64,000 nucleotides of DNA from positions 62,001-126,000 of the forward strand of contig NC_037316.1 in assembly GCF_000143535.2 (NCBI RefSeq), written 5' to 3'. Made by a program: the position numbers and the translations under genes. This stretch comes from Botrytis cinerea B05.10 (Eukaryota; Ascomycota; Leotiomycetes; Helotiales; Sclerotiniaceae). The notes under the pieces were generated by a model. That model was not told where the DNA came from. It saw only the letters and a program-made list of their open reading frames with translations, and ran no database searches. Position 1 is the first letter of the stretch. Every line of letters starts with the position of its first letter. Below are positions 12,121 to 22,337 of the stretch, piece after piece.

Positions 12121-13311
12121 CGCCAAAGCACACAAACGTCCGTTCCACTTCATCATCGCACCTACATACACACATACATGCGACCGACATACTACATACA
12201 TGCGCATCCACCCATCCATCCACTCACGCACCCACTCACACCTAACAGAACTTTAACTTTACATCTTAAAACATCCCAATTCACCAATCCACCAATCCAC
12301 CAATTCGCCAATCATTGACTTCTGATCTTTCACCTCACCCACTTCCCTCACCTCACTCTCCTCACTTGCTGAATCTGCTCCGACGACATCTTTGCACGCT
12401 TTGCACGCTCTGCAACATTATCGCGACGTCGTATGGATATCCAGATCGTGAATCAATTCGCCGATATTGTTTGAATCAACCAATATCCCGAATACAAACC
12501 TCGCCCCTTCATTTACTTATCTGTACGAAGCGCAACGCAACACAACACAACACAACACTACCCACCTATCCATCCATCCATCCATCGTATCGCAATCAAT
12601 CACCACCCAATTTTCGACTGACATTAGCATACTTCCATCATTTCTATCCTCTTGCATGCGGAACCTTTTCTCTTTGGGCGACAACGCAACCCATCATCAC
12701 ATTACACAGTCATCGGCGCCGCATGCGAATATTTCAACAATTTGTTCCCATTTGAATCATTCATGTCAGCATTCACCTGAAGGATTGTTTTGTTCTATTT
12801 TCCAGAAAAAAAAAAGATTTTCATCAAATAATTCGGGGTGAAGACCCGAGCGGCTCGCTGGTCGATCTACAAGCCCTCCTTCGCAATTCCAAAATTTCAA
12901 CAAAGCCTGTGTGTGCTTGCTCCCTCCACACCATACAATCGCATCCAATTCACTCTCATTTTCGTTTTTACTCAACCATACGATAATATCTTTCCTTCCT
13001 TCTCGCAGAACTTTGCTCAATTATTCCAACTATAGTCTGATCTTTCGAATCTTCTTAAAAGTACATACATACACACATATCACCACCCGCTCCAGGCATC
13101 TTACAATAATCTCGAATCCCTCTCCAATCCATCTGTCTGTCCATCCATCTCCCTTTCTCAACCAACCAAAGAAAAGAGATCGACAATTCTCCTTGTTCTT
13201 TTTTGCGCAACACACCACGGTGTATCAAAGACCCCATTGAAGGTGTTGCAAAAGATATTGGCACTTCAATTTAATTTATAGAAAATCCGACTTGTTCGGT
13301 CAACCAACAAT
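12121..13311 (+). promoter_or_regulatory. Probable promoter and leader of the Ras-GAP gene
   Basis: About 1.2 kb of C/T-rich, stop-free low-complexity DNA directly upstream of the Ras-GAP ATG. Long CT-rich tracts are common in promoters and 5' leaders of strongly expressed or regulated fungal genes. No transcription start or specific operator can be assigned by eye. Confidence 0.4.
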
Positions 13312-15873
13312 ATGAGTGTAATGCTTCAAACCCCTTCCCGGGCGTCAACAGCCTCATCTTCTTCCTTCCAACCAGTTTCTCGACAAAATACCATGTCTTC
13401 ACACGATGGGGCTCGCTCTGCCCGTCAATCAAAGAGATATTCTATGACTACCCTGTATCTTTCCATGTCTGCGAATGAGAAGGATTTGGAAATCGAGGAT
13501 GATCTTGCGAAAGGTAAAATTTCTGGTGCAATTGGAATTGGCTTTGAATGTTGTGCTAATGAATTGATGTAGCACAAAAGGTTCTACGAGAGCTCAAATC
13601 GAAGATTTCATCACAGTCGAAGAAGAATTTCGTGTTGGAGAAAGACGTTAGGTATTTGGACTCGAGAATTGCATTATTGATTCAGAATCGCATGGCTTTG
13701 GAAGAGGTAGGAACCTAAGCTTTCCAGGACAAGTTTCGCAACTAATATCCCTTTCAGCAAAATGAGGTAGCTAGTCATTTGGAAGATGCGACCGACTTGC
13801 AAGAAGGTTTCTTCCCAAATGATGAGAAGACGCAAAAATATGGCAATCTTTTATTCTTGCTTCAATCAGAGCCCAGGCACATTGCACATTTGTGCCGCCT
13901 GGTCACCATGGCAGAGATCGATTCTTTACTGCAGACAGTCATGTTCACAATTTATGGAAATCAATATGAGAGCCGTGAAGAACATCTTCTTCTGACTATG
14001 TTTCAGGTAAGTCTCACCCTTGCGAATTGAGCTGCTTCCAATACTAACACTTGCCTTGTAGTCTGTCTTAACATACCAATTTGATAACACGCCAGAATAT
14101 TCCTCACTCCTCCGTGCGAACACCCCAGTATCGCGTATGATGACGACGTATACCAGAAGAGGTCCTGGGCAAAGTTACTTGAAGACTGTATTGGCAGACA
14201 GAATAAATGGGCTTATCGAGCTGAAGGATCTTGACTTGGAGATCAATCCCCTCAAGGTCTATGAAACAATGATTGCACAAATTGAGCTGGAGACGGGAGG
14301 ACTCCCGGCTTCCCTACCCAGGGGAGTAACAGCAGAGCAAGCGGCAGATAATACACAGGTCCAGGCCATTATCGAACCGCGATTAACAATGCTTATGGAG
14401 ATCGCAAATGGATTCCTTACAACAATTATCGACGGGTTAGAGGAAACACCGTACGGTATTCGATGGATCTGCAAACAAATTCGAAGCCTGACAAAGAGAA
14501 AGTACCCTGATGCCAACGACCAAGTGATTTGTACACTTATCGGAGGGTTCTTCTTCTTGCGATTTATCAACCCTGCTATTGTCACCCCTAAATCATATAT
14601 GCTCATTGATGGAACTCCAGCCGATCGACCTAGACGAACTTTGACCTTGATTGCTAAGATGCTTCAAAACCTTGCCAACAAGCCCTCATATGCAAAGGAA
14701 CCATATATGGCCAAACTTCAACCGTTCATTCAACATAACAAAGAACGAGTCAACAAGTTTATGCTTGATCTTTGTGAAGTTCAGGATTTTTATGAAAGTT
14801 TGGAAATGGATAACTATGTAGCATTATCTAAGAAGGATTTGGAGCTATCAATTACCCTCAATGAAGTTTATGCTACGCATGCTCTACTCGATAAACACAC
14901 GGCCGAACTCAACAAAGATGAGAACTCGCATTTGGCAGTGATCTTGGCCGATTTAGGGCCAGCCCCTGCACAACTACCCAGAAAAGACAATAGGGCTATC
15001 AACTTACCACTGTTCAGCAAATGGGAAACCGCGATCGATGATTTGACAGCTGCCCTCGACATTACCCAAGAGGAAGTATTCTTTATGGAGGCCAAGTCAA
15101 CATTCGTTCAAATCATGAGATCGATTCCGAGCAACAGCGCTGTGGCGCGTAGGCCACTTCGTCTTGAAAGAGTTGCTGATGCAGCAGGTCAATACCGAAA
15201 TGATGCTGTCATGGTACGCAAAGGTATTCGGGCGATGGAATTATTGAGCCAGCTGCAGGAATTGGGGGTCATTGATAAATCAGATCAGTTCAGCCTCTTG
15301 CGGGACGAGGTTGAACAAGAACTTCAACATCTTGGATCACTTAAAGACGGAGTTATTCTCGAAACTCAAAAACTCGATCAAGTTTTCAAGACCATTCGAG
15401 ACCACAACACTTATCTAGTCGGTCAACTCGAAACTTACAAAAGTTATCTGCACAATGTTCGGAGCCAAAGTGAAGGAACCAAGCGAAAACAACAAAAGCA
15501 CCAAGTCTTGGGTCCGTATAAATTCACTCACGGCGAATTAGAGAAACAAGGCGTTATTCAGAAGAGCAACGTACCCGACAACAGAAGAGCCAATATCTAC
15601 TTCAACTTTACCAGTCCTTTGCCCGGAACCTTTGTCATTTCGTTACATTACAAAGGTATGAAATTCTGGGATATTCATCACTACCTTTATGAATAAATGC
15701 TAACTTTACCAGGGCGAAATCGCGGTTTACTGGAGCTTGATCTGAAGCTTGATGACTTACTCGAGATGCAAAAGGATAATCAAGAAGATCTTGACCTGGA
15801 GTACGTTCAGTTCAACGTGCCAAAGGTTCTTGCTCTCTTGAATAAACGTTTCGCTAGGAAGAAAGGATGGTAA
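13312..15873 (+). CDS. Ras GTPase-activating protein with IQGAP-type C-terminus
   Basis: 779 aa in five exons: 13312-13513, 13573-13706, 13758-14006, 14062-15655, 15713-15873. The frame is continuous at every junction. It switches Ras off by stimulating GTP hydrolysis at the membrane. Order: a Ser-rich N-terminus (about 60 aa), a coiled region, the Ras-GAP domain with [14 protein letters not shown] (the FLR..NPA signature), and [13 protein letters not shown], then a RasGAP_C region ending near [10 protein letters not shown] and a C-terminal basic tail. Length and architecture match the S. pombe Gap1/Sar1 and Aspergillus GapA family rather than NF1/Ira proteins, which are far longer. I chose the first ATG because exon 1 is in frame with it and no upstream ATG gives a longer frame. 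In fungi this family controls polarity, conidiation and morphogenesis; that role is inferred from family knowledge. Confidence 0.92.
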
Positions 15874-16962
15874 AAGCGCAACCACCCCCGCATCCTCATA
15901 ATCAAGGATACATTTCCTTCTATGGAAATACCTGCTTCCGGCTACTGGCTCGGTCGCAGGCTGTATGAATATTCTTAAGTCGTTCAAGTCACCGATAGTG
16001 TTGGATGGTGAATCATCGGAGTTGTGTTTTTTGATCTCGATATACCTGGTGGCATGGTTTTGATGGCGTATATGGCAATTTTCCGATATTGTGCAGACGG
16101 AAGCTTTATACCTTTTCTCTTTGTTCAATTTCTCTTGATATATCTTGTTTTAATGGGTGGTAGTTGTGATGTTTCTTGCGTTCTTCGTCTTTCTTTCTTT
16201 AGTTCATTTATGGGTGCCTTCTTCGGTACGACGAGCAAATCATTTGGAGCGAGATGCTGAAGATGTTTGGTCTGGCTGGTCCGGAGAAGTGACATGACAG
16301 GATTTTGCATTATTCAAAGGGGATACGAGTCAAGGGAGATCCTCTATCTTGATATGATATTTATTGAAGACATGAGGTTGGGATTGGGAATGGAAAGGAA
16401 GATCGGGAATTTACTGGGTGATTGTCTATTATGGCTCCCGTCTTTCCTCTTGCCTGCGGGGAACTTGGAATGGACGGCTGTACGGATGGGTAGGATCTCT
16501 TTTGGTAACGGCAATGCAAGCAAATGTGAATGCGAATGCACACAATAAGATATGGATATATGATTGTGTAATAGGCGCGTCAGGTCTCGTACGAGAAGAG
16601 CGCATACTAGTAGGACGAGACAAATATCAAATGTAATATCATGAATGAAGAATAATATTTCCCGATAATTGTTATGCAGAATCCTTCAGTGAACAGAGTG
16701 CGCTGGCTGTAAGTTGCAGCCAATGAAAATGCGATTTTATATTTTGGTATCCATCATCATCAAATTATTGCTCACACCACCTCTCTCCATCACCCCTCCT
16801 CTACACCCCATCCAATCCTGACACAAGTGTTATACTCTCTCCCATCATTTACACAAAACTCTACTTCCTTTGAATCCGAATCTCTTTTTGTGAGTACGAG
16901 TTCGCCATCAAGTTCAGGACCTCTGACATCTATATGCCTTTGTTCTTGATGGTCTCCTTCAG
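15874..16962. other. Intergenic between Ras-GAP and a small minus-strand gene
   Basis: About 1.1 kb with the 3' ends of two convergent genes. Only short overlapping frames are present and no repeat stands out. Confidence 0.45.
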
Positions 16963-17418
16963 CTAATTCTTCACTTTGCGATCGCTCCTTACCTTTCGGT
17001 ACATCGTTTTTTTCGTTGGTTTGATATTGAGATATCTAAAGTCCATGTCGCGAATATCAAATACGTATTCTACTTTACCGATGGAGAGGATAATCGTCTC
17101 CAGGGAGTCGTCGGGTGAGATAAGGATTGTAGTAGGGAGTTCTTGTAAGCAGCACTCGTATAAGGGGCTGGGGTGCGGCGATTTTGAGCTAATCGAAGGT
17201 GCCGAGTTGGAACTTGGGCTTACTATTGATTCGAGATTGGTGCTTAACCTGATCAAAGCTCCTGTTACAACAGTCGAACTGGTAGTCTTGCTTGACAGGA
17301 GATCACCAGCTTCATATGTGGCATTTATTGTGACTCTCGAGGCGTTGGAAAGCTCAGACCGAGACTTATGAACGACTGCAATTTTTGATGAAGTTCCTGA
17401 CCTCAAGGAAGCTCTCAT
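16963..17418 (-). CDS. Hypothetical Ser/Thr-rich protein
   Basis: I do not recognise this frame. Starting at the ATG at 17418 it encodes 151 aa. A further in-frame GTG lies three codons upstream, so an upstream exon is possible. The first half is Ser/Thr-rich and probably disordered (NLESIVSPSSNSAPS). The second half is more structured (TTILISPDDSLETI, GKVEYVFDIRDMDFRYLNI) and ends with a basic tail (TKKTMYRKVRSDRKVKN). The alternation of hydrophobic and polar residues in the second half looks like real protein. There is no membrane segment. It may be the last exon of a longer gene. Confidence 0.42.
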   Translation of the reverse strand: MRASLRSGTSSKIAVVHKSRSELSNASRVTINATYEAGDLLSSKTTSSTVVTGALIRLSTNLESIVSPSSNSAPSISSKSPHPSPLYECCLQELPTTILISPDDSLETIILSIGKVEYVFDIRDMDFRYLNIKPTKKTMYRKVRSDRKVKN

Positions 17419-18152
17419 CTCTGTCACAGGGGTTGGAAGTGTATTGAGGTTTGACAGACAGAAGTATCAACAGATGACATGTACTCTGCTCTCTGCACCA
17501 TTCCCTTCATACCCGGGTCATCTCACAAAAGTCCTTTTGAGCTGCAGCATTTCCTGACTCATGTCTTTCAAAATCTCACTAAAGCCTCAGGCTTATCTCT
17601 TCGTTTGCGTAATCTCCTTCTGGTACGGTCCATTTTAGAGATAGTCTGCCGTGCGAATGCGAAATACGGTGAGATCCATGTTTCTTAATGAATAATAAGT
17701 CACAAAGAAGGCAAGCCGAATTACTAGATCCTATGCACCTTGGAGGCGAACCCGCAGGATGTTGGTCATAGAAAGAAATTAGTTGTATCTCACTGTGAAC
17801 ATGCAGAATATGACCATTGCCATACTGAGTCTTGGGTACAGTGCACACTTCCAACTGCATACCAATTACTCTGTGTATGTTTTCACTCAATCAATTCAAG
17901 GACATTTTTGGCACGTTATGAAAGTCTTATTCGTATAACTTTGGTATTGGGTTTTTTCTGGATTGAAAATTATATTTCGTTTTATCTATTTTCTCGATTT
18001 ATGAACGCCTTACAAAACAAAACATGCTTTGGGGAGCAACGCCATTGCCTTTCAGCTCTCAAACACTTCTACCACAAACCTTCATCCCACCCTTTCCTCT
18101 CCAATTCTTATATTAGTCATCCCTCTAGACGCACTAGATTAGGATTCGACCT
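17419..18152. other. Intergenic, no supported gene
   Basis: About 730 bp. A 103-codon minus-strand frame (17579-17890) has no motif and no splice signals linking it to a neighbour. A long plus-strand frame overlaps the next gene antisense and was not accepted. Confidence 0.4.
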
Positions 18153-18545
18153 TCACCATCTGCCTGGTGTTGAGGGAGGCGGTCTAGTTGGAGTGGGTAC
18201 GGGTTTCGGAGGAAAATGATTGAAGAGGAGGTAGAAAACCATGCCGATCAAAGCAATCAATTCGATGATCTGGATCAACAAGATGATATGTGGGTATCGA
18301 GATGACTGTGATTGTGTATGTAGTCGGAGTTGAAGAAGGGGTACTTCAGCTGGTGGGTCGTCGACGATGAGTTCTTCGAGGGCAGGGTCTCCGATGGGTG
18401 GGTCGTCCTCATCATCGACGACAGATGAATAGTCGAAAGCTCGGTATCCATCGATAGTGATGAATAAAGGTCCCCGTTCGACGCTGGTGAGCGAAAGTTC
18501 CTGGTCGTCGTGAAAGGTGACTGCGGAGCGGTTTCCATTATTCAT
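18153..18545 (-). CDS. Small single-pass membrane protein, unknown
   Basis: Single exon, 130 aa, ATG at 18545. The first 85 residues are acidic and polar (VVDDEDDPPIGDPALEE). One hydrophobic helix near residues 86-110 (ILLIQIIELIALIGMVFYLL) is followed by a short Pro-rich tail (PPKPVPTPTRPPPS). There is no signal peptide, so a tail-anchored or type II topology with the acidic part in the cytosol is likely. I do not recognise the family. A CT-rich leader lies upstream, and the next gene is transcribed divergently from the spacer at 18546-19171. Confidence 0.6.
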   Translation of the reverse strand: MNNGNRSAVTFHDDQELSLTSVERGPLFITIDGYRAFDYSSVVDDEDDPPIGDPALEELIVDDPPAEVPLLQLRLHTQSQSSRYPHIILLIQIIELIALIGMVFYLLFNHFPPKPVPTPTRPPPSTPGRW

Positions 18546-19171
18546 CTTTGTGGTTTTGGTGGTGACTTCTTGAACTTATGATCTAGAGATGTAAACTAAG
18601 TTTTGTTTCTGGATTCGATGAGAGTTTTGTGTTTGTCTTGTCTTTTCAAGATTCGAGTGGATGAGGAGGAGGAAAAATGGGAATCTGGGGGCGAAGTAGA
18701 TGGTATTTATAGGGAAAGAAGTAACTCAGAATGTTGTTGTTTGAGTTGTATTCTTGGGCTATTCTAACAGCATCCTAAGTTTGAGAAAATAAGGGTAGCG
18801 TAGCTAAGCTGACATTCAGAAGGTTATGTTGAATTTTTCGGGGGCCATATTGTATAAACAAACACAGCAGAAGTAGATGCGGGAATCTTTTTCAATTACA
18901 ACATAAAATTGGCTCCTCAATACTCATTACACATCAAATTATCAAAAAGCAAAGGCTCCCATGTTAGCTTGTTCGCTCGACAAAGGAGCAATTTCATGCT
19001 GCTCTGGCAAAACTCCACCGCTCACTCCAAGAAAATACTTTTTCGTGGAATGTTCACTGTTATTCCAGAAACTACTACCTCTTCATAACAAATATTCTAA
19101 CTTCCCCCCAAAAATCTACCACTATTATTACAGAAAGAAGGATTTCACGAGTTAACCAGGAAATCGACAAG
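18546..19171. promoter_or_regulatory. Divergent promoter region
   Basis: 626 bp between two genes that point away from each other: the single-pass membrane protein (minus) and the Cys-rich protein (plus). It should hold both promoters. A TATTTATAG element near 18702-18712 could act as a TATA-like box for the minus-strand gene. No other operator is evident. Confidence 0.4.
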
Positions 19172-19714
19172 ATGCCTCGATTCATCAAGTTCCAAATTGA
19201 TTGGGCCATCCATGCCAAGCTCAACAACGACATTCTAGAGCAGAGTACTCACGGGAAGGACGAAACACCAGAGGGTTGCACCTGTGATATCTGCTACGAG
19301 CGGTTCTGCATTGCATCAGTTGATTCAGAAGATGCGGCAGAATGTTTACCGTACTTCCCCGTCAGCAAAATCCTAGAGCCATCTCAGCTCTGCGATAGTG
19401 ACTCCAAGGAAATCGAAGGTATCTGGGAGTTCCCAGATGTTGACAACTGCAAGTGCTACTGTCACCGCTGCCACATCCATCAATTCAAGCTGTTTTGCAA
19501 AGAACACAAAGAGTTGGTCAAGGAACATTCGAAGCTCATGGTTGATTGGTTCTTAACTCTCAAATCTTCACAACAGTTGCAGGACCTTCAAACTCCCAGA
19601 GAGCGACATCATCAATTCCGCAAGAGACTCAGCGACGCGGGATTTCGTCACAGATCTCAAAGATGCGAAAAAGTCGACTTCTCATCACTCAAACCAAGCG
19701 AAGGATGGTACTAA
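19172..19714 (+). CDS. Cys/His-rich hypothetical protein, possible zinc binder
   Basis: Single exon, 180 aa, ATG at 19172 in good context. Two Cys-rich clusters stand out: CTCDICYERFC (about residues 37-47) and CKCYCHRCHIHQFKLFC (about residues 93-109). Between them is an acidic segment with a Pro-rich part. The C-terminal third is charged and helical (ERHHQFRKRLSDAGFRHRSQ). The spacing CxCxxC...C and CxCxxCxxxH...C suggests zinc coordination, but it does not match a RING, PHD or B-box pattern that I can name. It has no signal peptide and no membrane segment, so it is probably intracellular. Family unknown. Codon use and composition look like a normal fungal gene. Confidence 0.62.
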   Translation: MPRFIKFQIDWAIHAKLNNDILEQSTHGKDETPEGCTCDICYERFCIASVDSEDAAECLPYFPVSKILEPSQLCDSDSKEIEGIWEFPDVDNCKCYCHRCHIHQFKLFCKEHKELVKEHSKLMVDWFLTLKSSQQLQDLQTPRERHHQFRKRLSDAGFRHRSQRCEKVDFSSLKPSEGWY

Positions 19715-20712
19715 ACATCATACGAACTCCGAATCAAGCGACTTGAAAAGGGCGGAAGGTTGTTGTAGGCGGAGAATTTCTGGGAATGGGGTAACCCAAG
19801 CACTCACAAAATTTCAACTTCGACACAAAGTCAATCAAGTACCACACCTTCCCTCTCAGCGACACAGATAGCTATATAGTATTTTTTGGAATTTCTCATT
19901 TTTCCATGTGATAAAAAAAACCCCGCAAAAATAAAATGAAAATCGAAAAACTTTCCTATTGTAAACAAAAATCGTGCCGGATCCTCAAATGTGCAGAGCT
20001 AGTGAAATAAAAATGCAATTGATAAATTGAAACATCCGAACCCATATGTTGAAAGCACCCGAGGAGTGCTCTCTATTGTCTCACAGACTATATAATCTTC
20101 CTGAAGAATCCCTCACTCTTCTCAAAATGCTACACACGAGATTGTTTGTCAACCTTCCCCAGAACGCGATGGCAACCGCCACAGGCCCACCGCAACTTAT
20201 GTAAATTGGGTTATCGACGATTTAACCTTAACACGGAACAACAAAAAGATATGCTTATGCGAAACGTGAGCAAGAAAAAAGTGTATCGATTGCAATACTG
20301 ATTCTCCTAGCCCTGTACGTAAGTAGTTGATTAGATATAGCAATGGTATTGTCGGTGGCTTGGGTGGCTTGGCTTGTTCGCACTGCACGGCGTTGATAGA
20401 TGGATTACGTCATGATTAACCTTGACCCTCTGAACCTCCTTCATCAAAGCAAAAACAACACTTTCAGATTGTATTGCGTACGGATTGACCTTACATCTAA
20501 ACAAGTCTACACATAAAAAACAAGAACCTCCCCTTTTATATTCAACCTCTTCTGTGTATATTTCAAGCCTATCGATGCTTTTTGTTTTCCGTAATTCCGC
20601 TCGAAGAAGTCTTCCATACCATACCGCCTTTGCTAGGCCTTGGATCAACAGTTTGCCTACAAGATTATCAGTACGCCACAGCCCTTCAAATCTCACTCTG
20701 TGTCTTCCTACA
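19715..20712. other. Intergenic, upstream of DHH gene
   Basis: About 1 kb. It holds the 3' UTR of the Cys-rich gene and the DHH gene promoter. An in-frame ATG at about 20485 and another at 20578 extend the DHH frame upstream with a basic, Ser/Arg-rich stretch (RNSARRSLPYHTAFARPW). That could be a mitochondrial presequence if translation begins there. Confidence 0.4.
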
Positions 20713-22181
20713 ATGGACCGGGGAATCAAAAGAAAAGCCGAAACTACCTCAGAGTCGCCAAAGAAGACCATCAAAATTGATGGTTACTGCAGTACTCCCG
20801 TCCGTCGTGCTTCTACAGGCGAAGAAATTTGGCCAGCGCCACGTGACCAACTAGAATCTGCCTACAAATTCGTCCGAGAATGCGCGACAGCCCAGAAACC
20901 CACTCTTATTGTGCCGGATAAAGACGCAGATGGATTGAGTGCCGGGGTGATCATGTATCGTACTTTGATAAAACTCGGGCTTGAAGAAAAGAATTTGAGT
21001 GTTCATTTAGTGCGGAAAGGTTCGAATATCCATGAAGAATACGAAAGAAAGGCAATGTCAGAGATGAAACCTAGCTATGTGATTGTTTTAGACCAAGGAA
21101 GTCGAGGTGGTCTACCTGTCATTGATGATGAGGGTGCGAAATGTATGATTATTGATCATCATTTAAGTGATGACTTTCCCGAAAATGCCACTGTAAGGTA
21201 GAAAATGTCCTTCTTCCGGCAACAATACTGATGTACAAGGGAAGGTTGTTTCAGGCTGCCATTGCCCTCCAGTCCCAACGACAGCTCTCATGACCTACGA
21301 GATTTGCAAAGAACTTCATCCTGATATTGCTCAAGAATGTGGCTATCTTTGCGCAATAGGGACACACGGGGATCTGGGAAATACTATAAAATGGTTACCC
21401 CCATTTCCAGATATGAAAGAGACCTTCAAGACACATACTAAAAAGCTCATTAACGATTGTGTTTCTTTGATCAACGCTCGTAGGTTCAATGAATTTCTAA
21501 ACCTCAATTGCTGAACTTCCTATAGCAAGAAGAACTGGTACTTATGATGTTATCACTGCCTGGAAAGCATTACTCGGAGCCGAGGATCCCAAAGAAATTA
21601 TGACAGACCAGAGGCTCATCGAAGCGAGACGCGAGATCAATCAAGAAGTTGAAAAACGAACTCATACACCACCAAAATTTAGTAAAGATGGGAAAATTGC
21701 AGTATTGAAAATCGAAAGCGAAGCTCAAGTCCACCCGGTTATTGCTACGCGATGGGTATGTATTGAGTCACTGGGATCAATTCATCTGACTAATAATTTT
21801 ACAAAGGCCGGCTTCTTGAAATCTAAAACCCTTGAAATAGTCATGGTGGCCAATTATGGCTACCTGCGCGGCAAGGTGAATTTCTCATGTCGAGTTGCTA
21901 GATGTGCTCGAGGCCGCGACCCGCCAGTCAATATCATCGAGTCACTAAAAGCAGTAGCCAACTTGGATACTACAGATTTAGTTGAGAGACTTGGAGAGAA
22001 TTTTGCTCGTGGCCACAAGGAGGCATCGGGTGGAATTGTCAATTCTGCCGAATTCGAAGAATTATGTAAGTTAATGAAGGTTGGTGAAAAAGCCGAAAAG
22101 TCGGAGCAAGAGGCATCGACAAAGAAAGTTGGAAAGTCACCACAGAAAAACACGTTGAATAATTATTTCATGAAGTCTTGA
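20713..22181 (+). CDS. DHH-family phosphoesterase (RecJ/exopolyphosphatase-like)
   Basis: 439 aa from the ATG at 20713, exons 20713-21192, 21245-21479, 21526-21755, 21807-22181, all in phase. DHH-family enzymes use two metal ions to cleave phosphodiester or phosphoanhydride bonds. Visible motifs: PDKDADGLSAG (motif I, metal-binding Asp), VLDQGSRGG (motif II), IIDHHLSDD (the DHH motif III), and GTHGDLGN (motif IV region). The C-terminal half ends with VMVANYGYLRGKVNFSCRVARCARGR, comparable to the DHHA1 substrate-binding part, then a Lys/Glu-rich tail ending KSPQKNTLNNYFMKS. The N-terminus is basic (GIKRKAETT), which suggests nuclear or nucleolar location. An alternative start about 135 nt upstream would add a presequence-like stretch. 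The substrate cannot be told from the sequence: nucleic acid and polyphosphate are both possible. Confidence 0.88.
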
Positions 22182-22337
22182 AATGTTGATTCACAGGTTC
22201 AATGAGAAGATAGATATGAGCAATATATTTATTCGAATGCAATTAAATAAGAAGCAGTACCATCTGAGATTACAATTTTGGATAGACTATTCGGGAATCT
22301 GTCGATGAGTCTTGTTGAGCATCTTCGCTTTCGTGCC

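Noticed and set aside
11673..12318. Overlapping ORFs of 75-190 codons on both strands
   Set aside because: They exist because CCAG, CCATAT and CATCC microsatellites have no stop codons. Composition is pure repeat and frames on opposite strands mirror each other.
21193..21244. Reading the DHH gene straight through without intron
   Set aside because: A stop follows at once; the 52-bp intron restores the conserved continuation.
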